Shown: piece by piece, positions 16,083 through 25,621 of the stretch | Layout: every line of letters begins with the position of its first letter | How positions within the stretch are numbered: position 1 is the stretch's first letter | Source: Enterospora canceri | Lineage: Eukaryota > Microsporidia > Enterocytozoonidae | Assembly (NCBI GenBank): GCA_002087915.1 | Contig: LWDP01000001.1 | Span: 62,001 to 126,000 of the forward strand | Direction of reading: 5' to 3' | Length of the DNA stretch: 64,000 nucleotides | Translations under genes and position numbers: made by a program | The notes under the pieces: model-generated | The model's input: only the letters and a program-made list of their open reading frames with translations | Told to the model about the DNA's origin: nothing | Databases searched by the model: none

Positions 16083-18044
16083 TTACTGTTTCACGTCCGC
16101 CTTCTTCCTGATTCTCTTCTTCAGGTACCTGAGCAAGTAGAACAGTTCAGGCGCATCTTTGCCAATCTCATTCTCAAGCAGTTCTAACTGCTTTGCAAAT
16201 GAGCTGAAGACGGCCAATGACTTCTTGGACAGGTTGTCTACGTGGACTGACTCCAACAGCAGTCGACAGACTGTTTCAAATGGCTTCTTATCCAACTGGC
16301 CGTATGATCCAACTGTGACATGGATCATTGATACAGCCTGATCATCAGTGAATTTGGTCAACAATTCGCCTGAATTTCCAAGTGCCCTGACTACGTCATT
16401 CAATGCCTCCTTTGGCATCGTGCTGTAGTATTGAACTGCCTCCTCCGTGTTCCTATTGGCTCGCCTCACAAACTCATCGTATCTGGCTGTGTCGTGAGAG
16501 AGCAGTGTCTTCTTCATCTCCCGTATTTCAGTAATTGCCTGAATTCGTATCTCATTTATGCATGCTTCCAATCTCCCAACAAAATGCTTCAAAACAGCCC
16601 CCTTGAAAATGTCACTCTTTTTCAGGGCTCGTTCCACCGCATTTTCTATTTTTGAATCCATTCGCTTCTCAAACTGCTCAAGCAGCTCCTGCTCCCTGAC
16701 AAGGATGCTTGATTCATCAGCAGTGACCCGAACAGGAGCGACTGTCTTCTCCTTCTTCGTCTCACTTTTTGTCTCATTCTTTGTAACCACCTTTGTCTCT
16801 TCCTTCACTTTTTCTTCTCTTTCCAAATAGTTTCCATTTCTCACCACCTTTGCCTCTTCCTCAGTGTAGTTCTCATCCAAATACTTCTTGAATCTGTCTT
16901 GCTTCTCTTTCTCCTCCTCTTTGCTTCCCTCTTCTGATTTTGAGTTCTCTTTCACCATCTTCTCCCTGGTGCCCTTTATTATCTTTCCAATCATCTTCTT
17001 CATGTCAGTCCTCTCTTCCTTCCGTGTTTCACCAAGCACATCGTGGTAGAAACCGAGATTGGAAGTAGCCTTGATGTGTGCGAGTGTCTTTGGATCATTT
17101 TTGTCCGATAAATTCACAATTCCATCAGCCTGGCCGAATTCCTCCTTGTCTGTCAGAATCGTAAGAAACAGACAGTGGTTGTAGACGTAGTAATCAAAAT
17201 CATAAATCATCAAATCTACGTCACACTGATCATACTGCTCCAAAAGACCACTATCAAACCTGACTACCACAAATTGTGAATCGCAGTAGAACACGATTGT
17301 GCATTCGTACGCCTTGATTTTGTAGGCGGAATCCTTGCTTGGAAGTGTCAGGGTGGAAATGCAGTTGTAGTTTTCGTACAGTTTGAGCAAATAGGCGCCA
17401 TCCTCCTTCTTCCCAACCACGGTGTAGTCCACGAATTCGTGAACAAAGTCGCCGTCGTAGTCCAAGTTGAATCGCATGTTTTTGTCGTAGAACTTCCTTC
17501 CATTCGCAATGTAGAACTTCCCATTCGTCCCAATCAGCCTCAGATCGCGCTCCTTCATCTTCGTGCTCACGATCTTGTGCGTGAATGCGCCGTCTTTGAA
17601 CGTGGACTCGTTCACGTACGTCTGTGCCTCCTTCTGCACCAGAAAGAAGACTCGATCGTCGGTCTTCGTGATCTGTACGACGTCCTTGCAGAAGTTGACC
17701 CGATTCTCGAGATTCCCGTATTCCGCAATCACCAACTTGTTGTTTGACATCAACATGAAGATGTATCGCTTATCTTCATCGACGATGAGCGTGTCTACGA
17801 TCTCATCTGTCCCAGACATGAACACTTCTGTCTCGAAGCTGAGCTGTCTGTTGTTGAATGTGTATGCAAATGTGATTTTGTCTGTTTTTACAAAAGGCGC
17901 CTTCACTGTCGCCTGTGCTGGCTTCGACACCGCCCTGATGCAGATGTCGATGTTGTGCTCCTCGGTGTTCTCCTCGTAGCACCCGCAGCAGCACTCCATG
18001 TCGTCGTACTGCGTTGCTAGCATCTCATTAATTCTATTGTTCAT
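16083..18044 (-). CDS. Beta-propeller plus coiled-coil protein, possibly EDC4/Ge-1-like
   Basis: 653 aa. The N-terminal 310 residues are rich in short beta-strand repeats with aspartates and aromatic residues (VDTLIVDEDKRYIFMLMSNNKLVIAEY; LIGTNGKFYIANGRKFYD), consistent with a WD40-type propeller. A very charged Lys/Glu linker (about 345-440) follows, then a long helical region (EQFEKRMDSKIENAVERALKK ... GAVLKHFVGRLEACINEIRIQAITEIREMKKTL) and a compact helical C-terminus. This order (propeller, low-complexity linker, coiled coil, alpha-helical tail) is that of EDC4/Ge-1, the decapping scaffold. Direct motif identity is weak, so this is inference. ACCCCACAA precedes the ATG. Confidence 0.4.
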   Translation of the reverse strand: MNNRINEMLATQYDDMECCCGCYEENTEEHNIDICIRAVSKPAQATVKAPFVKTDKITFAYTFNNRQLSFETEVFMSGTDEIVDTLIVDEDKRYIFMLMSNNKLVIAEYGNLENRVNFCKDVVQITKTDDRVFFLVQKEAQTYVNESTFKDGAFTHKIVSTKMKERDLRLIGTNGKFYIANGRKFYDKNMRFNLDYDGDFVHEFVDYTVVGKKEDGAYLLKLYENYNCISTLTLPSKDSAYKIKAYECTIVFYCDSQFVVVRFDSGLLEQYDQCDVDLMIYDFDYYVYNHCLFLTILTDKEEFGQADGIVNLSDKNDPKTLAHIKATSNLGFYHDVLGETRKEERTDMKKMIGKIIKGTREKMVKENSKSEEGSKEEEKEKQDRFKKYLDENYTEEEAKVVRNGNYLEREEKVKEETKVVTKNETKSETKKEKTVAPVRVTADESSILVREQELLEQFEKRMDSKIENAVERALKKSDIFKGAVLKHFVGRLEACINEIRIQAITEIREMKKTLLSHDTARYDEFVRRANRNTEEAVQYYSTMPKEALNDVVRALGNSGELLTKFTDDQAVSMIHVTVGSYGQLDKKPFETVCRLLLESVHVDNLSKKSLAVFSSFAKQLELLENEIGKDAPELFYLLRYLKKRIRKKADVKQ

Positions 18045-18155
18045 TTGTGGGGTAAATTTGTCACCAAAAATAACAAAGGAAAAACAACAAGAAATGGGAG
18101 TGGTTGAGAGAGGCAGATTGGTTTTAGATGCGTCGTATCACTGAAATTCATTTGA

Positions 18156-18623
18156 CTACTGGAACTTGTGTGACTTGATTGGCTGACCAAATTGGTGAAA
18201 TGGATCCAGTACAACAAAATGCACGTAATTGCTGTATACTTTGATGTAAGTGCTGTAGGAGACTTCCTCGTTGCCAATGAAGACGAATAGCATGTCAGTT
18301 ACCGTCTTAAAGAGGGTGATGATCTGCTCTGTTGACACAAATGTCATTTTGAAGTAGTTTGCGTCATCGTAGGCGAGTGACTTGAGAGGAGTGTATTTGT
18401 TGGTGAACAAGTTGTTGATTCCCCGGACTGTCTTCCGAATGGGAAGTTCAAACAGGTTTATTGTGGTGGCCATGGCGTAGATGGAGTGGAGAGCACTACA
18501 GAAGACCATGGATCTGTTTGGATTCGAACTGTTGTTGCTGTCATAGACCATGGAACCAGATGAGTTGATGATGAAGAAGCTACTGATTTGGTCATGGGAG
18601 AAAATGTCACTGTTTTTGGGCAT
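18156..18623 (-). CDS. BET5: TRAPP complex subunit Bet5 (TRAPPC1)
   Basis: 155 aa, the family's size. TRAPP is the tethering and Rab exchange factor of ER-to-Golgi traffic. The longin-like fold is visible: an N-terminal strand pair SFFIINSSGSMVYDS, a central helix, then FKMTFVSTEQIITLF, followed by YSNYVHFVVLDPFHQFGQPIKSHKF, which lines up with the TRAPPC1 C-terminal signature (NPLxxxGQ...S..F). Trs23 was considered but the GQPIKS segment favours Bet5. TTTTTTCCC directly precedes the ATG. Confidence 0.75.
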   Translation of the reverse strand: MPKNSDIFSHDQISSFFIINSSGSMVYDSNNSSNPNRSMVFCSALHSIYAMATTINLFELPIRKTVRGINNLFTNKYTPLKSLAYDDANYFKMTFVSTEQIITLFKTVTDMLFVFIGNEEVSYSTYIKVYSNYVHFVVLDPFHQFGQPIKSHKFQ

Positions 18624-18632
18624 GGGAAAAAA

Positions 18633-18705
18633 TGCGTCTAACCAGGTTCGAACTGGTGACCTTTTGCGTGTGATGCAAACGTGATAACCACTACACTATA
18701 GACAC
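18633..18705 (-). tRNA. tRNA-Val (CAC)
   Basis: 73 nt on the minus strand. The acceptor GTGTCTA pairs with TAGACGC; D-arm TAGTGTAGTGGTTATCAC; anticodon stem TTTGC/GCAAA with loop ATCACAC giving CAC; T-arm ACCAG-TTCGAAC-CTGGT; discriminator A. No intron. It starts a few bases upstream of the BET5 start region. Confidence 0.96.
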
Positions 18706-18746
18706 AAAATGTGATGAATCCATCATAATATTCAGTTGTTTATTTT

Positions 18747-19343
18747 CTAATAATTCAAGGCAATGAAATTGTGTAGGACACAAATGAAAATGGTCTGGAT
18801 CGTAGTGATGAACAGGGAGAGCAGGAAGCAGCGTCTATTGTTGAAATGAGTCTCATTCACGAGCACAGATGAGATCAGAAACGTGTTTGATAGCACCGTT
18901 GAAATGATCATCACCAGTTCAAAGCTGATTCCGATGAAATATCCTACTGTTCTAATGACTGCGTAATGCAAATTGCTGACTACAAATAAGCAAAATAATT
19001 TGGATTTCTCAGGAATATCAAACAGATTTCCCAAATTATGTGCTGCTGATGAATAAATGGCCTGTTTCATCAGAATTAATAGCGTCAAATACGTCTTAAG
19101 AACAAATTGACTAGTTCTCTTCCTCGTTTGCAGGTAACTGGACAACTCTATAGTGAAAATAATTGTTACTGATATGAAAATTGATAGAATTAGTCCAAAT
19201 ATTCTGGAATTGGATATGGAATGGAAGTGTACGGGTTGTAACAAGAGTGCAGAAGTGATTAGAATGAAGAAAGACTTCACTATTCCCACTTTCTTCGGCA
19301 CTGGTGCAATTAGTGGTTGATCTTGATTTAATTTTCTGACCAT
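18747..19343 (-). CDS. Multi-pass membrane protein of unknown function
   Basis: 198 aa from the first ATG; codons upstream are GTG and overlap the stop of the preceding gene. Hydrophobic spans are seen at about residues 20-38 (VKSFFILITSALLLQPV), 48-68 (FGLILSIFISVTIIFTIEL), 84-100, 120-160 (likely two) and 168-193 (CFLLSLFITTIQTIFICVLHNF). That makes five to six predicted helices with short loops. The N-terminal 20 residues are polar. I do not recognise a family. It could be a small ER or Golgi membrane protein. GCCTTCT lies before the ATG. Confidence 0.65.
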   Translation of the reverse strand: MVRKLNQDQPLIAPVPKKVGIVKSFFILITSALLLQPVHFHSISNSRIFGLILSIFISVTIIFTIELSSYLQTRKRTSQFVLKTYLTLLILMKQAIYSSAAHNLGNLFDIPEKSKLFCLFVVSNLHYAVIRTVGYFIGISFELVMIISTVLSNTFLISSVLVNETHFNNRRCFLLSLFITTIQTIFICVLHNFIALNY

Positions 19344-19375
19344 AGAAGGCACAAAAATATCTAAATTACACACAT

Positions 19376-20140
19376 TCACAATTTTAACACAATTTCAAAC
19401 ATAGCAGCAACATATCGTGCACTACTGCATATTTCAGTCATGTTACTCGTCAGAATTGCCGTTCGTAATCTAATCAGGTATGTTTTACCATTCTTAGGCA
19501 GATATTTCCTAAAAATGTTATAGTGCTGAATGACCAGAAATAGGAGATCTGGAAAGCCGTTGTTGTACAAATTCAGGACGTAGAGATCTCCAAACTCCTC
19601 TTGAACCATGTAGCATATCCGGGATGCTATTTCAGAAAAGAAGGAATTCAATTTTTGGTTGAGTTCCTGCTGCTGCTCTGAGACGTATTCGATGTGGTCT
19701 CGGCTGAATACGGCTTTCAAGGCGGTGTATCTGTCATTGTTCATCAAATTCACCGCTGGCACATTGTGCATCTTGCACTTTATGAGAAACAACCTGTCAT
19801 TCGTCAGAATTACTGGATTCTCCAATGTTATCGCATAGTTCAATATTTTATCGTCGTTGCTCGTCTCTTTTATCCTTTGCTTGTTTCCTACGTCTATTTC
19901 AACCTTGTTTGCGTCCATGTGTCCTTCCAGCTCTATTCTTCCACTTCCACTCTCCATTATGTAGTTTGTTGCAATTCGTGCTTCATTCTTGGTCATTTTG
20001 AGACCATCCAGCTCCACCACCACAATCTTCGCAATGTGTATCGTGATATAATACGGTGTATCCATTCCTAGCAACTCATCCAGAAATTCCAGGTTTGATA
20101 TCAGCACATTTGTGTCTGGAACAACTGCCATGTTTATCAT
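19376..20140 (-). CDS. SWT1: PIN-domain endoribonuclease, Swt1-like
   Basis: 254 aa. The N-terminal PIN domain has the acidic signature PDTNVLISNLEFLDEL (residues 8-23), IVVVELDGLK, NDDKILNYA and ILTNDRLFLIKCKMHNVPAV, supplying the expected metal-binding aspartates and glutamate. Swt1 is a nuclear-pore-associated endonuclease that removes defective mRNPs. The C-terminal 110 residues are helical. Swt1 in yeast is larger (458 aa), so the protein is compact. ATATCCCTA precedes the ATG. Other PIN-domain families (for example Utp24) were considered, but the spacing and the single-domain layout fit Swt1 better. Confidence 0.65.
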   Translation of the reverse strand: MINMAVVPDTNVLISNLEFLDELLGMDTPYYITIHIAKIVVVELDGLKMTKNEARIATNYIMESGSGRIELEGHMDANKVEIDVGNKQRIKETSNDDKILNYAITLENPVILTNDRLFLIKCKMHNVPAVNLMNNDRYTALKAVFSRDHIEYVSEQQQELNQKLNSFFSEIASRICYMVQEEFGDLYVLNLYNNGFPDLLFLVIQHYNIFRKYLPKNGKTYLIRLRTAILTSNMTEICSSARYVAAMFEIVLKL

Positions 20141-20160
20141 TAGGGATATTTTTACTAAAT

Positions 20161-21201
20161 TTATTGAATTGCTTTTTCATAGGCTGAAAGATCAACATTC
20201 AGAAGAAACACCACGTCCATTTTGATTGAATCAGAGTCACTGACGAAATTGTGTACTGTTTTGTCAGGTATTTCAGATTCACCAATGAAATAGAGCAGCT
20301 GATGCTCAGTTGGTACGCACATCGATATCTCATCCAAACCGTACACGGTCACAAAAGAGCCAACTTGTTCAGTTTCAACAAATGCCTTGAAGTTGCCTGT
20401 AAACTTGTAGAAATCAGTCACAATGACACGAACATGGGCTACTCCTCTTGGCATCTCTCTCCTAACCACTTCCTTTGCGAATATTTCTGCTTCTGGAATT
20501 GAAAACCTGAATTTGTGTTCACCGTGATCACTAGTTTCTGATTCAATCAATTTGCTGTTTAGGCAGAATGGGATGCCATGTGATGAGAGAGCAAGAGACA
20601 TGAATTCTGAGAGTGCTGTTATCCCATGCTGAGGATAGAGAAGATGCGTATTGTAGAGAGAAGCATCCACCAGATTGTGTCTGATTGCAGTTTGTAATGG
20701 ATTCTGATTTGAACTGGCATTTTGTAGAAAGAGTGAGATGTCTCCTGTTCGCATTGCTTTGCTGTACCAATAGAGATCCCTCAATGACAAGGTGTCTTCG
20801 TTGTTTCTTAGGCTGTTTGTGAAACAGGGACTTTTATGCATTTCAGTTAGGGAGAATGGGATTTTGGTTGCTTTATTCTCTTTCGTGATGTAGAAAATGT
20901 TCTCTATTTTGATGTAGTCGATGCTATCAGAGAATGGGGTCTCTTTTAGTCTCTCTATAAATAAGTTGGACTTGCTTAGGAAGTGTGGAATTGTTTCAAT
21001 CGTCACTTCCAGGTCAGTGTCCTTGTTTACTCTGAATTGCGTAATATGGCCTGGAACTGCTCTTTTTAGCTCACTCAGCCTGTAGCTGGTGCCATACACG
21101 TCCACGTTATCCACAACAATGGTCTTCTTCTCCAGGTTAATGCCCTTTAGTTCAAACAAGGATGTTCCTTTTGTTACGACATCAAAGAATTCTTGTTCCA
21201 T
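20161..21201 (-). CDS. Rab GDI / Rab escort protein family
   Basis: 346 aa, compared with about 445 for GDI and 600 for REP. The N-terminus from the ATG at 21201, MEQEFFDVVTKGTSLFELKGI then KKTIVVDNVDVYGTSYRLSELKR, matches the FAD-like fold start and SCR1 of the family (YDVIVLGTGL...NPYYGG). The glycines are partly lost, as expected for a family that no longer binds FAD. The segment LQTAIRHNLVDASLYNTHLLYPQHGITALSEFM fits the Rab-binding region. GDI extracts prenylated Rabs from membranes; REP presents them for prenylation. I cannot separate the two. A longer TTG frame overlapping the upstream gene was rejected. Confidence 0.6.
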   Translation of the reverse strand: MEQEFFDVVTKGTSLFELKGINLEKKTIVVDNVDVYGTSYRLSELKRAVPGHITQFRVNKDTDLEVTIETIPHFLSKSNLFIERLKETPFSDSIDYIKIENIFYITKENKATKIPFSLTEMHKSPCFTNSLRNNEDTLSLRDLYWYSKAMRTGDISLFLQNASSNQNPLQTAIRHNLVDASLYNTHLLYPQHGITALSEFMSLALSSHGIPFCLNSKLIESETSDHGEHKFRFSIPEAEIFAKEVVRREMPRGVAHVRVIVTDFYKFTGNFKAFVETEQVGSFVTVYGLDEISMCVPTEHQLLYFIGESEIPDKTVHNFVSDSDSIKMDVVFLLNVDLSAYEKAIQ

Positions 21202-21268
21202 GGTGTCAAATTTATCCCAGTTACGACATTGAGAGAAATGGATCAGAATATTCAATGAGCTATTTATT

Positions 21269-21997
21269 TCAACTGTTTTCAAATGACAGTTCCTTGTATT
21301 TCTCTGCATATTTGTGCAATTCATCTTCACTCAACCTGTTAAAATGACCATTTGTCTCATTTCCTATTATTCCAACATCCAATACGAATTCCTTGTCTAC
21401 GAGAGCATCAAATGAGACATAGAACGTCCTAACAGCCGCATCGACCAGCTGTTCAAGAGACAACTCCTCAAAGTTGTATTTTTCTAGTTCTGTCTTTGCA
21501 CTTCTGTGCATGGATCCAATCACAGCACCAGTCTGCCTCAAAATGGATCCATTGTTCTCAGCCAGAAATAGCGTATACTTCTCTGATTCACGCATTGCGA
21601 CCAGGAATTCACAGCCTAACACTCTCAATCCCATGTTTGAGTTGAAATGGAGAATGTATTCATTGAGCTGATTCCTTAAATATTCGCTAGAAATCTCAGA
21701 ATTGAACGTCTTTTTGTATTCTGATGCAATGCGCTTCATTTCCTCAATGATGAATATCTTATCTGGTTCTATTCCAGTTGCCGTAATGTAGCAGTTTTCA
21801 CTAATTTTGAAGATGCCTTCTTCTGTTTGCTGTTTGTGCAATTTGCTCTGAACTGGCTTGAGAGAAGCAAGAACTGCACCCTTGCTGTTCTTCACACCAA
21901 TACAGCTCGGAGACTTGTTCAGCATCTTCTTCGCGTATTCAACCTGTAGGTTCTTTCCATTCTCATTGTATTTGTTTCCGTAGTCCAACAATGTCAT
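21269..21997 (-). CDS. PRE10: 20S proteasome alpha subunit, probably alpha-7 (Pre10)
   Basis: 242 aa. Alpha-type features are YGNKYNENGKNLQVEYAKKMLNKSPSCIGVKNSKGAVLAS at the N-terminus (gate segment and helix H0), then FKISENCYITATGIEPDKIFIIEEMKRIA. MHRSAKTELEKYNFEELSLEQLVDAAVRTFY near residues 165-195 resembles the RQSAKAELEKL segment of alpha-7. The alpha ring gates the proteolytic chamber and has no active site. The first 10 residues are shortened compared with orthologs. ACGCCCTAA precedes the ATG. Which alpha subunit it is remains less certain than membership in the family. Confidence 0.8.
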   Translation of the reverse strand: MTLLDYGNKYNENGKNLQVEYAKKMLNKSPSCIGVKNSKGAVLASLKPVQSKLHKQQTEEGIFKISENCYITATGIEPDKIFIIEEMKRIASEYKKTFNSEISSEYLRNQLNEYILHFNSNMGLRVLGCEFLVAMRESEKYTLFLAENNGSILRQTGAVIGSMHRSAKTELEKYNFEELSLEQLVDAAVRTFYVSFDALVDKEFVLDVGIIGNETNGHFNRLSEDELHKYAEKYKELSFENS

Positions 21998-22108
21998 TTA
22001 GGGCGTAAAATTCATCTTTCTTTTATGCATCGAGTAAAAGAGAAGTTGCCCAATCCAAGACGCCTTGTTCATTTTTCCCCAGAAAAATCTCACAACTTTT
22101 ACCCCACC

Positions 22109-22651
22109 ATGTTCCTAGAATTCCTAAAGGTTTCAGGCATTTTCGTGACAATTGTTGCTGCTGTCATAGGAGTGTGTATTGTCACCATCAGGTCAATTGA
22201 GTACATAGAAGAGAACACATATGCGGCCAAAGAGAAGATTGTGAAGATAATATACTTCACTATGGCCTGTTACATATTCTTCATGCTCAAGGGCATGTCA
22301 TTTCTGCATCTTCTTCTTGGACTAGGAATCCAGTACACATTCAACATTCTGATGCACACGTATCCAGCAATCAAGCCAGAGGATCCCAAATTCATAGGCG
22401 CTGTTCTTGGCAGCCTGGTTAACCACTTCCTCATGATAAAATTCTTCTTTGACAAAAGTGGCAGCATATTCATGATAGTATTTGCATTTGTGATTGTGTG
22501 GCTCACTCCATTCTGCATGTTCTTCAGCATGAGTGCAACAGACGACGTCCTGTTTGTTAAGAATCCAAACAAGCCACTCAAAACGTATGCTGGAATGTTT
22601 CTGGACTGGCTGCTACACATAAGCAAAAAGAGAAGAGAAAGAATGCAATAA
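22109..22651 (+). CDS. SVP26: Svp26/Tex261 family ER-Golgi membrane protein
   Basis: 180 aa with four predicted membrane spans (about residues 9-28, 45-75, 105-120 and 125-145). Family landmarks include IRSIEYIEENTYAAKEKIVKIIYF at the first loop, LGSLVNHFLMIKFFFD, and WLTPFCMFFSMSATDDVLF. Svp26 is an adaptor that helps sort type II membrane proteins into COPII vesicles. The ATG at 22109 follows TTTTACCCCACC; the 28 residues encoded upstream in frame are not likely translated. The C-terminus is basic (KKRRERMQ). Confidence 0.8.
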   Translation: MFLEFLKVSGIFVTIVAAVIGVCIVTIRSIEYIEENTYAAKEKIVKIIYFTMACYIFFMLKGMSFLHLLLGLGIQYTFNILMHTYPAIKPEDPKFIGAVLGSLVNHFLMIKFFFDKSGSIFMIVFAFVIVWLTPFCMFFSMSATDDVLFVKNPNKPLKTYAGMFLDWLLHISKKRRERMQ

Positions 22652-22736
22652 ACAGTGAAGAAGGAGTCGTACTTGTATTATCGTAGTTGTATTTTTATCC
22701 CTACTAATAAACTCATTAAATATTCTCAGGTTGGTG

Positions 22737-24815
22737 ATGCCACGTGTTGCTGATTCTGTTTGTTTTGAACCCCAAATGACCAAGGCCCTTTTTGACTTGT
22801 CTGAGACACTGAGACATCCCAGTGACATCAGTTCCAAGCTGCAGAACATCGAGAAGGAGTCAAAGAGCAGCTACGAGGTGCATCAGAAGAAGTTCAACAG
22901 CAAAATGTCACTGGCGTATTCAGAAGTCAGGAGACTCAATGCAGATTATGCAAGAATGGGAGAAAAGATCGAGACATTTGACAAGATCAAGGCGAAGAAC
23001 CTGGATATTCTGGCTGGATTCAACGACCTGATCAAGGACTACAAGCTGGTGAAGACAGTCTGCCTGGCTCATCAGCGATTTCTGAAGATCAAATTCATCA
23101 TGGAGAACCTGAAGGAAATTGATGATGAGATCACTGATGATGATATTGAGGTCTATCACAGCCGTGTCTACGCCAAGGAGGAGTTCATGTGTGAGTTGGA
23201 GCAATTCAACGTTGATATTGCTGGAGAAGACCTGCCTAAGATCGAGGAGGCAACTCGAGTCATCAAAAAGCAGTCACTGGAATTCACCTTGTTCATTCTG
23301 AACGTGGTCAAGGACTTCAAGGAGAACGCGAGTGTCCTGGGAAAGGTGAATCAGATTGTGGAACAGGAGGAGGAGCGAGACAGGCTGACTGAGCAGGCGA
23401 AGGAGGGGGAGAAGGGACGAGATGAGATTCTGAAGCAGATTACGCGCATGTATCCACGATACATCACAAGGAAGCCAAAGCACCTGAAAGAGCAGATCAT
23501 TGGGGTGATAAAGAGCAGCATTCAGGAGAAGTTCAACCTGGACAAGGAGACCTTCGTGACGTCACTTGATTTCGTACTCGAAGACATCGACTTCATCTAC
23601 AACCACGTCATATTGAACTTCTTCACGTTCACTGCATTTCTGGAAGAGTATCACAGTCGCCTAAGAGGCGCAATAGGGCGGAACTTGGATGACATGGACG
23701 CAGGGGAGATTCTGAAGCTGATTGAATTCAAGACGAGCTATTACACGACAATTGAATCAAAATACAACAAGATTGCAGAAGGACTGGGACCAAAGCTCTT
23801 TGACAACGAGAACGAGCTGCTGGAGAAGTACGCAAAGACGGCATCAGTGAAGTTGAGCACGTGGATTGATACGATCACCAAAAACGAGATTGAGAAGTTT
23901 GTGACACGAGACAGTGATCTGAGCAAGGACGAGGACGACAAGCTGATTTCAACTGGCTTCATCAACCTGCTTCAGATGATCAAGGTGCAGTTGGAGCCAA
24001 TTTCATTCAACAAAAAGGTCTTTTTGTACATCACCAAAACAGTCAGGGAGTATTGTGACGTATTCAGGCAGCGAATCTGTGCTGAGGTGGAAAAGGACTT
24101 CTCTCCCAGCTGTGCTGGAAAGAGCAAGCCTGGCTACGAAGACTACTGCATCGTATTCGGAAACAGCGGACTGAAGCTGACGCAATACATCACAAGTTTC
24201 CCACAGTGCCAATCAGACGAAGTCAGGGAACTAGGCAACATTTTCATTGGAATTCTGAAGACGTGCAACAGCTTCCTGGCCAAATACGTCGTATTCACGT
24301 GCAGGCCTGCGACTGAGAAGCTGTTTGGCGGTGCCTGGGACAAGGGAATCAGCGTCCTGCTCGTTACGCTCGAAGACTTCCTACAGGACTATCAGCTTGC
24401 TATGGCTGATTTCACGTATCTGACATTCTGCCACGAATTGTGCGAGGGAATCGTTGGCGTCTATTTCAGTAGAATCGGAAGCAAAAAGGCCGTCATTGAT
24501 TCGGAGACTGTTCCAAACCTGAAGAGAGACCACAAGCGGCTTCTTGATCTATTTGGGACGTACGTGAATGCGACTGATTTGGATGAGATATTCGCACCGA
24601 TGCTGAAGCTGGCGCCTCTGCTGGAGACGAGCAACGACGAGATGTTTGGTCTCGAGCTGAAATCACTGCTTCTCTCCAAAGACGGAATTGATCAGAAATT
24701 GATTGAAATATTGATCAGTAAAAAGACAAACATAAGTGAAGAAAACAAGAAGAAATTCACCAGCAGAATGGAGAAGGTCTTCAAGGAGAGCGACTCCGTG
24801 GCCAGAAAGCACTGA
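22737..24815 (+). CDS. SEC6: Exocyst complex subunit Sec6
   Basis: 692 aa, near the 750-805 of orthologs. The exocyst tethers secretory vesicles to the plasma membrane. The N-terminus is predicted coiled coil (residues 20-110), followed by helical CATCHR-type bundles. The conserved central block FLEEYHSRLRGAI ... AGEILKLIEFKTSYYTTIESKYNKIAEGLGPKLFDNENELLEKYAKTASVKLSTWIDTITKNEIEKF matches Sec6. A second exocyst subunit (Sec8) lies at 60546-62606. TATCCC occurs about 40 nt upstream, farther than usual. The stop codon is 1 bp from that of the convergent gene. Confidence 0.82.
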   Translation: MPRVADSVCFEPQMTKALFDLSETLRHPSDISSKLQNIEKESKSSYEVHQKKFNSKMSLAYSEVRRLNADYARMGEKIETFDKIKAKNLDILAGFNDLIKDYKLVKTVCLAHQRFLKIKFIMENLKEIDDEITDDDIEVYHSRVYAKEEFMCELEQFNVDIAGEDLPKIEEATRVIKKQSLEFTLFILNVVKDFKENASVLGKVNQIVEQEEERDRLTEQAKEGEKGRDEILKQITRMYPRYITRKPKHLKEQIIGVIKSSIQEKFNLDKETFVTSLDFVLEDIDFIYNHVILNFFTFTAFLEEYHSRLRGAIGRNLDDMDAGEILKLIEFKTSYYTTIESKYNKIAEGLGPKLFDNENELLEKYAKTASVKLSTWIDTITKNEIEKFVTRDSDLSKDEDDKLISTGFINLLQMIKVQLEPISFNKKVFLYITKTVREYCDVFRQRICAEVEKDFSPSCAGKSKPGYEDYCIVFGNSGLKLTQYITSFPQCQSDEVRELGNIFIGILKTCNSFLAKYVVFTCRPATEKLFGGAWDKGISVLLVTLEDFLQDYQLAMADFTYLTFCHELCEGIVGVYFSRIGSKKAVIDSETVPNLKRDHKRLLDLFGTYVNATDLDEIFAPMLKLAPLLETSNDEMFGLELKSLLLSKDGIDQKLIEILISKKTNISEENKKKFTSRMEKVFKESDSVARKH

Positions 24816-24816
24816 T

Positions 24817-25563
24817 CTACTTCTTCCGCCTGTTCTTCTCAATCAGGTGATTTCCAATGAGCTGCCCCTTTGTGTCAATTTGGTAGTAAACGGGAACAAT
24901 GTTCAGGAGATTCCGCATATTTTCGGCCGAGAGACTCAGATTCAGGTCGATCGTGGGCACAAAGGGCCTTCTTGGCCTGTTCTGCTGCGACGTGGGTGAC
25001 CGATGAATCTGCTGCATTCCCTGGGGGTGGCCCATTCTGTACGGATCGTAGGCGGCCTGCTTCCTCAAATTTGGTGAATTCAACTCAGGTGCAAAGGTGT
25101 TGGTGAACTTGAACTGGGAGCCAGGAGACCGCCTTTGGTTTCGGCTGCAGTCTTCGAGCAGATCCAAGTTGCTTGGTCTCCTCGACCTGTCAAAGACGAA
25201 GTCGTTTTCAGCCAGAAACTGTTTGGTGTAGTCTGGTCCAACCTGCTTCTTCAGAACAGGCGTCTGCTTTCTGACTGGCCTGGGATGCCATCTGAACTCA
25301 TTTCCCTGTTTGCTGAAGAGCATCGAGGTGCTGTTTGTTGCGAGATTCTGGTGGAAATTGGCATCGAAGAGCGTCTGTTTCGCTCTTGGTGAATTCGGGT
25401 GACTTGTTCCAGCACCAGGCTGAAATGGTGGTTTGTTTACGGGCAGTTTGGTCGATGAGCAGTTTGGGCAGTGTCCAAAGCACAGCTTCCCGCACGTCGT
25501 GCACGCAATCAGCGTCCCAGAGCCACCCGACTGCTTCTGCTCGTTCTTGTTGTTTTGAAACAT
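24817..25563 (-). CDS. Zinc-ribbon-containing protein of unknown function
   Basis: 248 aa. Near residues 17-36 there is CTTCGKLCFGHCPNC, four or more cysteines spaced as in a small zinc ribbon or knuckle. The middle 150 residues are low-complexity (Pro, Asn, Arg, Ser, Gln) and likely disordered. The last 50 residues (TIDLNLSLSAENMRNLLNIVPVYYQIDTKGQLIGNHLI) look folded and hydrophobic. No family recognised. The basic, Gln/Pro-rich composition would suit a nucleic-acid-associated adaptor, but that is a guess. GATCCCCTGAAA precedes the ATG. It is convergent with SEC6. Confidence 0.7.
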   Translation of the reverse strand: MFQNNKNEQKQSGGSGTLIACTTCGKLCFGHCPNCSSTKLPVNKPPFQPGAGTSHPNSPRAKQTLFDANFHQNLATNSTSMLFSKQGNEFRWHPRPVRKQTPVLKKQVGPDYTKQFLAENDFVFDRSRRPSNLDLLEDCSRNQRRSPGSQFKFTNTFAPELNSPNLRKQAAYDPYRMGHPQGMQQIHRSPTSQQNRPRRPFVPTIDLNLSLSAENMRNLLNIVPVYYQIDTKGQLIGNHLIEKNRRKK

Positions 25564-25621
25564 TTTCAGGGGATCTTTTGCTGAACATTCTACCACTTTA
25601 TGCACCTATGGGGAATTTTTA

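Noticed and set aside
22690..22736. Possible intron end before SEC6 (TACTAAT followed by CTCAGG)
   Set aside because: It looks like a branch point and 3' splice site, but there is no suitable upstream ATG exon or 5' splice site, and the ATG at 22737 gives a complete protein.
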